Positions 62,112 through 64,000 of a DNA stretch of 64,000 bases are shown piece after piece. Position 1 is the first letter of the stretch. Every line of letters begins with the position of its first letter. The translations under genes and the position numbers were made by a program. The stretch spans positions 27,127,903 through 27,191,902 of the forward strand of contig NC_092238.1 in the NCBI RefSeq assembly GCF_036320965.1, given 5' to 3'. Source of the stretch: Panulirus ornatus. Lineage: Eukaryota; Arthropoda; Malacostraca; Decapoda; Palinuridae. The notes beneath the pieces were generated by a model. That model had not been told where the DNA came from. It did not search any database and saw only the letters and a list, made by a program, of their open reading frames with translations.

Positions 62112-64000
62112 TTGTATGTGTGATCCGATGGTAGGGTCAGAGAGAAGGCGTGGTCAGGAGGCGTGGTTAAGGATGATCCATAGACCAACCATGTGCCTTC
62201 GAAAACCATTTAATCCTTCTGTGTCCTCTTCATCTTCTCTCCATCTTCCTATACTTCGTTGTCTGTCCATCTATAGTGCACCAGAGTTGCTACTGAATAC
62301 AGGCAGAATAGATTCAGTGTTTCCATTTCGCCAATCATAATAGTTCGCTTCAAGTCCACGACTTACGGTATTTGCGCCTCAGTCACAGTGACAATTTGCA
62401 GGTTATTCTCTGTGACCTCTCTGGATTCCTGCTAACTTTTACCACACTGATCCGTGAGTTTCTGGTGTCCGCTTGGATAGTAATAGATGCATACGCGCGG
62501 GCAAACATGGGTCTTTTAACATACGAATTGATGTATCAACAGCAGTAGCTAAGAGGCAACACTGGAGATACGTGTGGGAATCGACCTGACAAGCAATTCG
62601 CTTCGAGTCCCACTAGTGAACCTGTTTGCGCTTCCGCACAGCTACATTATAAAGCTTACTGGCATTTCTCTCCTTCGCCTGCCTCACTGATATCTCTGTT
62701 TCTGATATCTCTCTCTCTCCCACTACCACTAGGAGCCTCGAAAGGACTTAGACGTATGGTTTGCCTTTGATCGTATCCCGTTTCAAAACTGTCTCAGATG
62801 CAGAGTCGACCTACCATGCGCTGGGCAACTTAGTCACACAGAAAACGTACCTTTTTTTGTTTTTGAACCTGTCCACTGGCGAGAGCTGACACTTCTTCAT
62901 TCGGCCCCAGAGACCCATCTCTGGGTGAGAGGACCAAGTCAACACACATAAACAAAGACGCGAAGGTCGGGGGTTGAAGTTACCGACCGCCACCAATCGT
63001 GAGATACGAGGCAGGAGTTATGGTAGAGTCTCCCTCTCCCTGCCTCCCTCCCTTTCCTTCTCTACGGTGATCATCGTATTAAGCACAGGTACGAGCGAAG
63101 AGCTTCCCTTGGCTACCTCAATATTTCTACGAGGGTGGGGAAGGGAGTCGGGGAGGAGTAGCGGAATGGAGGTTGTGAAAGGAGTTCAAGGTTGTAACTC
63201 TCGCCGGCCTGCTGTCTCTCGCACTCAGCCAGTTCGTGGTGGAAGGTATTCAAAGATACCTTGGCACTGCCTTCGTTACTGTGTATTGGTCCTCCTCCTC
63301 CTCCTCCTCTCCCGGGAGCCCTTCTAAACCCACACCTCACTTAGGAAACTCGTTTGTGGTCCTGGGCGTTGGTCGGTGGAGGAGTATCTGACGGGTATAT
63401 CTAGATAGTATAAAAGATAAAGAGAAGATAAAAGCATCTGACCCCCACAATTATGAGAGTCGTTCGTATTGGACGTCTTCCGTGTCGTGTGAAATTTTAT
63501 TGGACTTGGGTTTGACCTTTTCCAGCGATGCTTAATTGGAATTTGCACAAATTCTCTCTTTTAAAGAGTTTATTGTCCTCAAGTATAATTAAAGTAATGG
63601 TTTCATGGCTATCTACACGAAGGTCATCAAAGATACAATAAAATCCCGAATGAATGTTCGAAGACATTCTTTGTTTTGAGAGACGAAAATCATTGTGTAA
63701 TAAAGGAGAGAGAGAGAGAGAGAGGGGGGAGAAAAATATGAAGATGCATCATCCAATTTTACATTTTTATGTATATATCGTCATGTGGATATTTTGAATG
63801 ACTTTTTCAGAAGTCTTCACATAAGATAACCTTTAAAGATCTGAACTCGGCTGGGTAAGGTTGGGTGATTGATTGGATTTGATTAAGGCCTATTGGTTGT
63901 ACTAGCGGTCCTTTAAGAGCGTCTCACCTCGTAGTTGTTGTAACCACCAATTGGAAACAGATCCCGAACACCTTCCTCAGGCGCACAAGATGAATGATTC
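62112..64000. other. Terminal spacer
   Basis: No supported gene. It contains a tRNA-like box pair at 62546-62610, a CTC run (63290-63309) and a short GA run (63708-63724). Confidence 0.5.
62546..62610 (+). repeat. Possible pol III A/B box pair
   Basis: TAGCTAAGAGG (62546-62556) fits an A box and GCTTCGAGTCC (62600-62610) a B box. The spacing is slightly long (54 bases) and no acceptor stem is visible, so this is at best a decayed tRNA-derived SINE head. Confidence 0.2.

Noticed and set aside
63700..63730. Short GA run near the right end
   Set aside because: Only about eight units, too short to list as a separate array.

Overview
This window looks like nuclear DNA from an arthropod, most probably a decapod crustacean. 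It is full of long dinucleotide arrays: (TA)n, (GA/CT)n and (CA/GT)n. It has a short interstitial CCTAA/TTAGG arthropod-type telomere tract. Its retroelement debris is of a kind common in crab, shrimp and lobster genomes. Genes are sparse and split by canonical GT-AG introns. There are no operons and no bacterial or plasmid features.

Three genes can be supported. (1) On the minus strand, 21368-23767, a three-exon gene can be assembled with consistent splice phases (152 aa). It has a hydrophobic N-terminal half and a short Cys-containing C-terminal part, and I do not recognise the family. (2) On the plus strand, 37337-42442, a four-exon gene encodes a secreted phospholipase A2 of the group XII type (206 aa), with the CC-x2-HD-x-CY active-site block in exon 3. 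(3) On the plus strand, 48251-49381, a single-exon gene encodes a 376-aa rhodopsin-like GPCR resembling the GPR45/GPR63 orphan receptors. Two further minus-strand open segments (14066-14303 and 25661-25972) begin exactly at acceptor-like sites and could be terminal exons, but they are unproven.

Mobile DNA. A 5'-truncated, RTE-like non-LTR retrotransposon (5374-7931) still has an open reverse-transcriptase frame. A second copy of its last ~965 bp (4360-5324) lies head-to-head with it, making a large near-identical inverted repeat. Older pieces of the same family are at 16968-17610, 26156-26195 and 47513-47612. Other LINE remnants are at 1600-1830, 42960-43230, 44470-44770, 47310-47400 and 49555-50045. 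A hAT-type MITE with recognisable terminal inverted repeats lies at 33770-34174, followed by a second partial copy. Three copies of a ~100-bp dispersed repeat (27040-27143, 28190-28295, 55950-56075) carry a hammerhead-ribozyme-like core of the kind reported in Penelope-like elements.

Layout: 1-4.3 kb microsatellite-rich spacer with one LINE fragment; 4.3-8.0 kb palindromic retrotransposon pair; 8-21 kb spacer with minisatellites, the telomere-like tract and a possible exon; 21.4-23.8 kb gene 1; 24-37 kb repeat-rich spacer; 37.3-42.4 kb phospholipase gene; 42.5-48 kb LINE debris; 48.25-49.4 kb GPCR; 49.5-64 kb spacer with a LINE fragment, minisatellites, two promoter-like GC-rich islands and many arrays. 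The three genes show no evident functional linkage.
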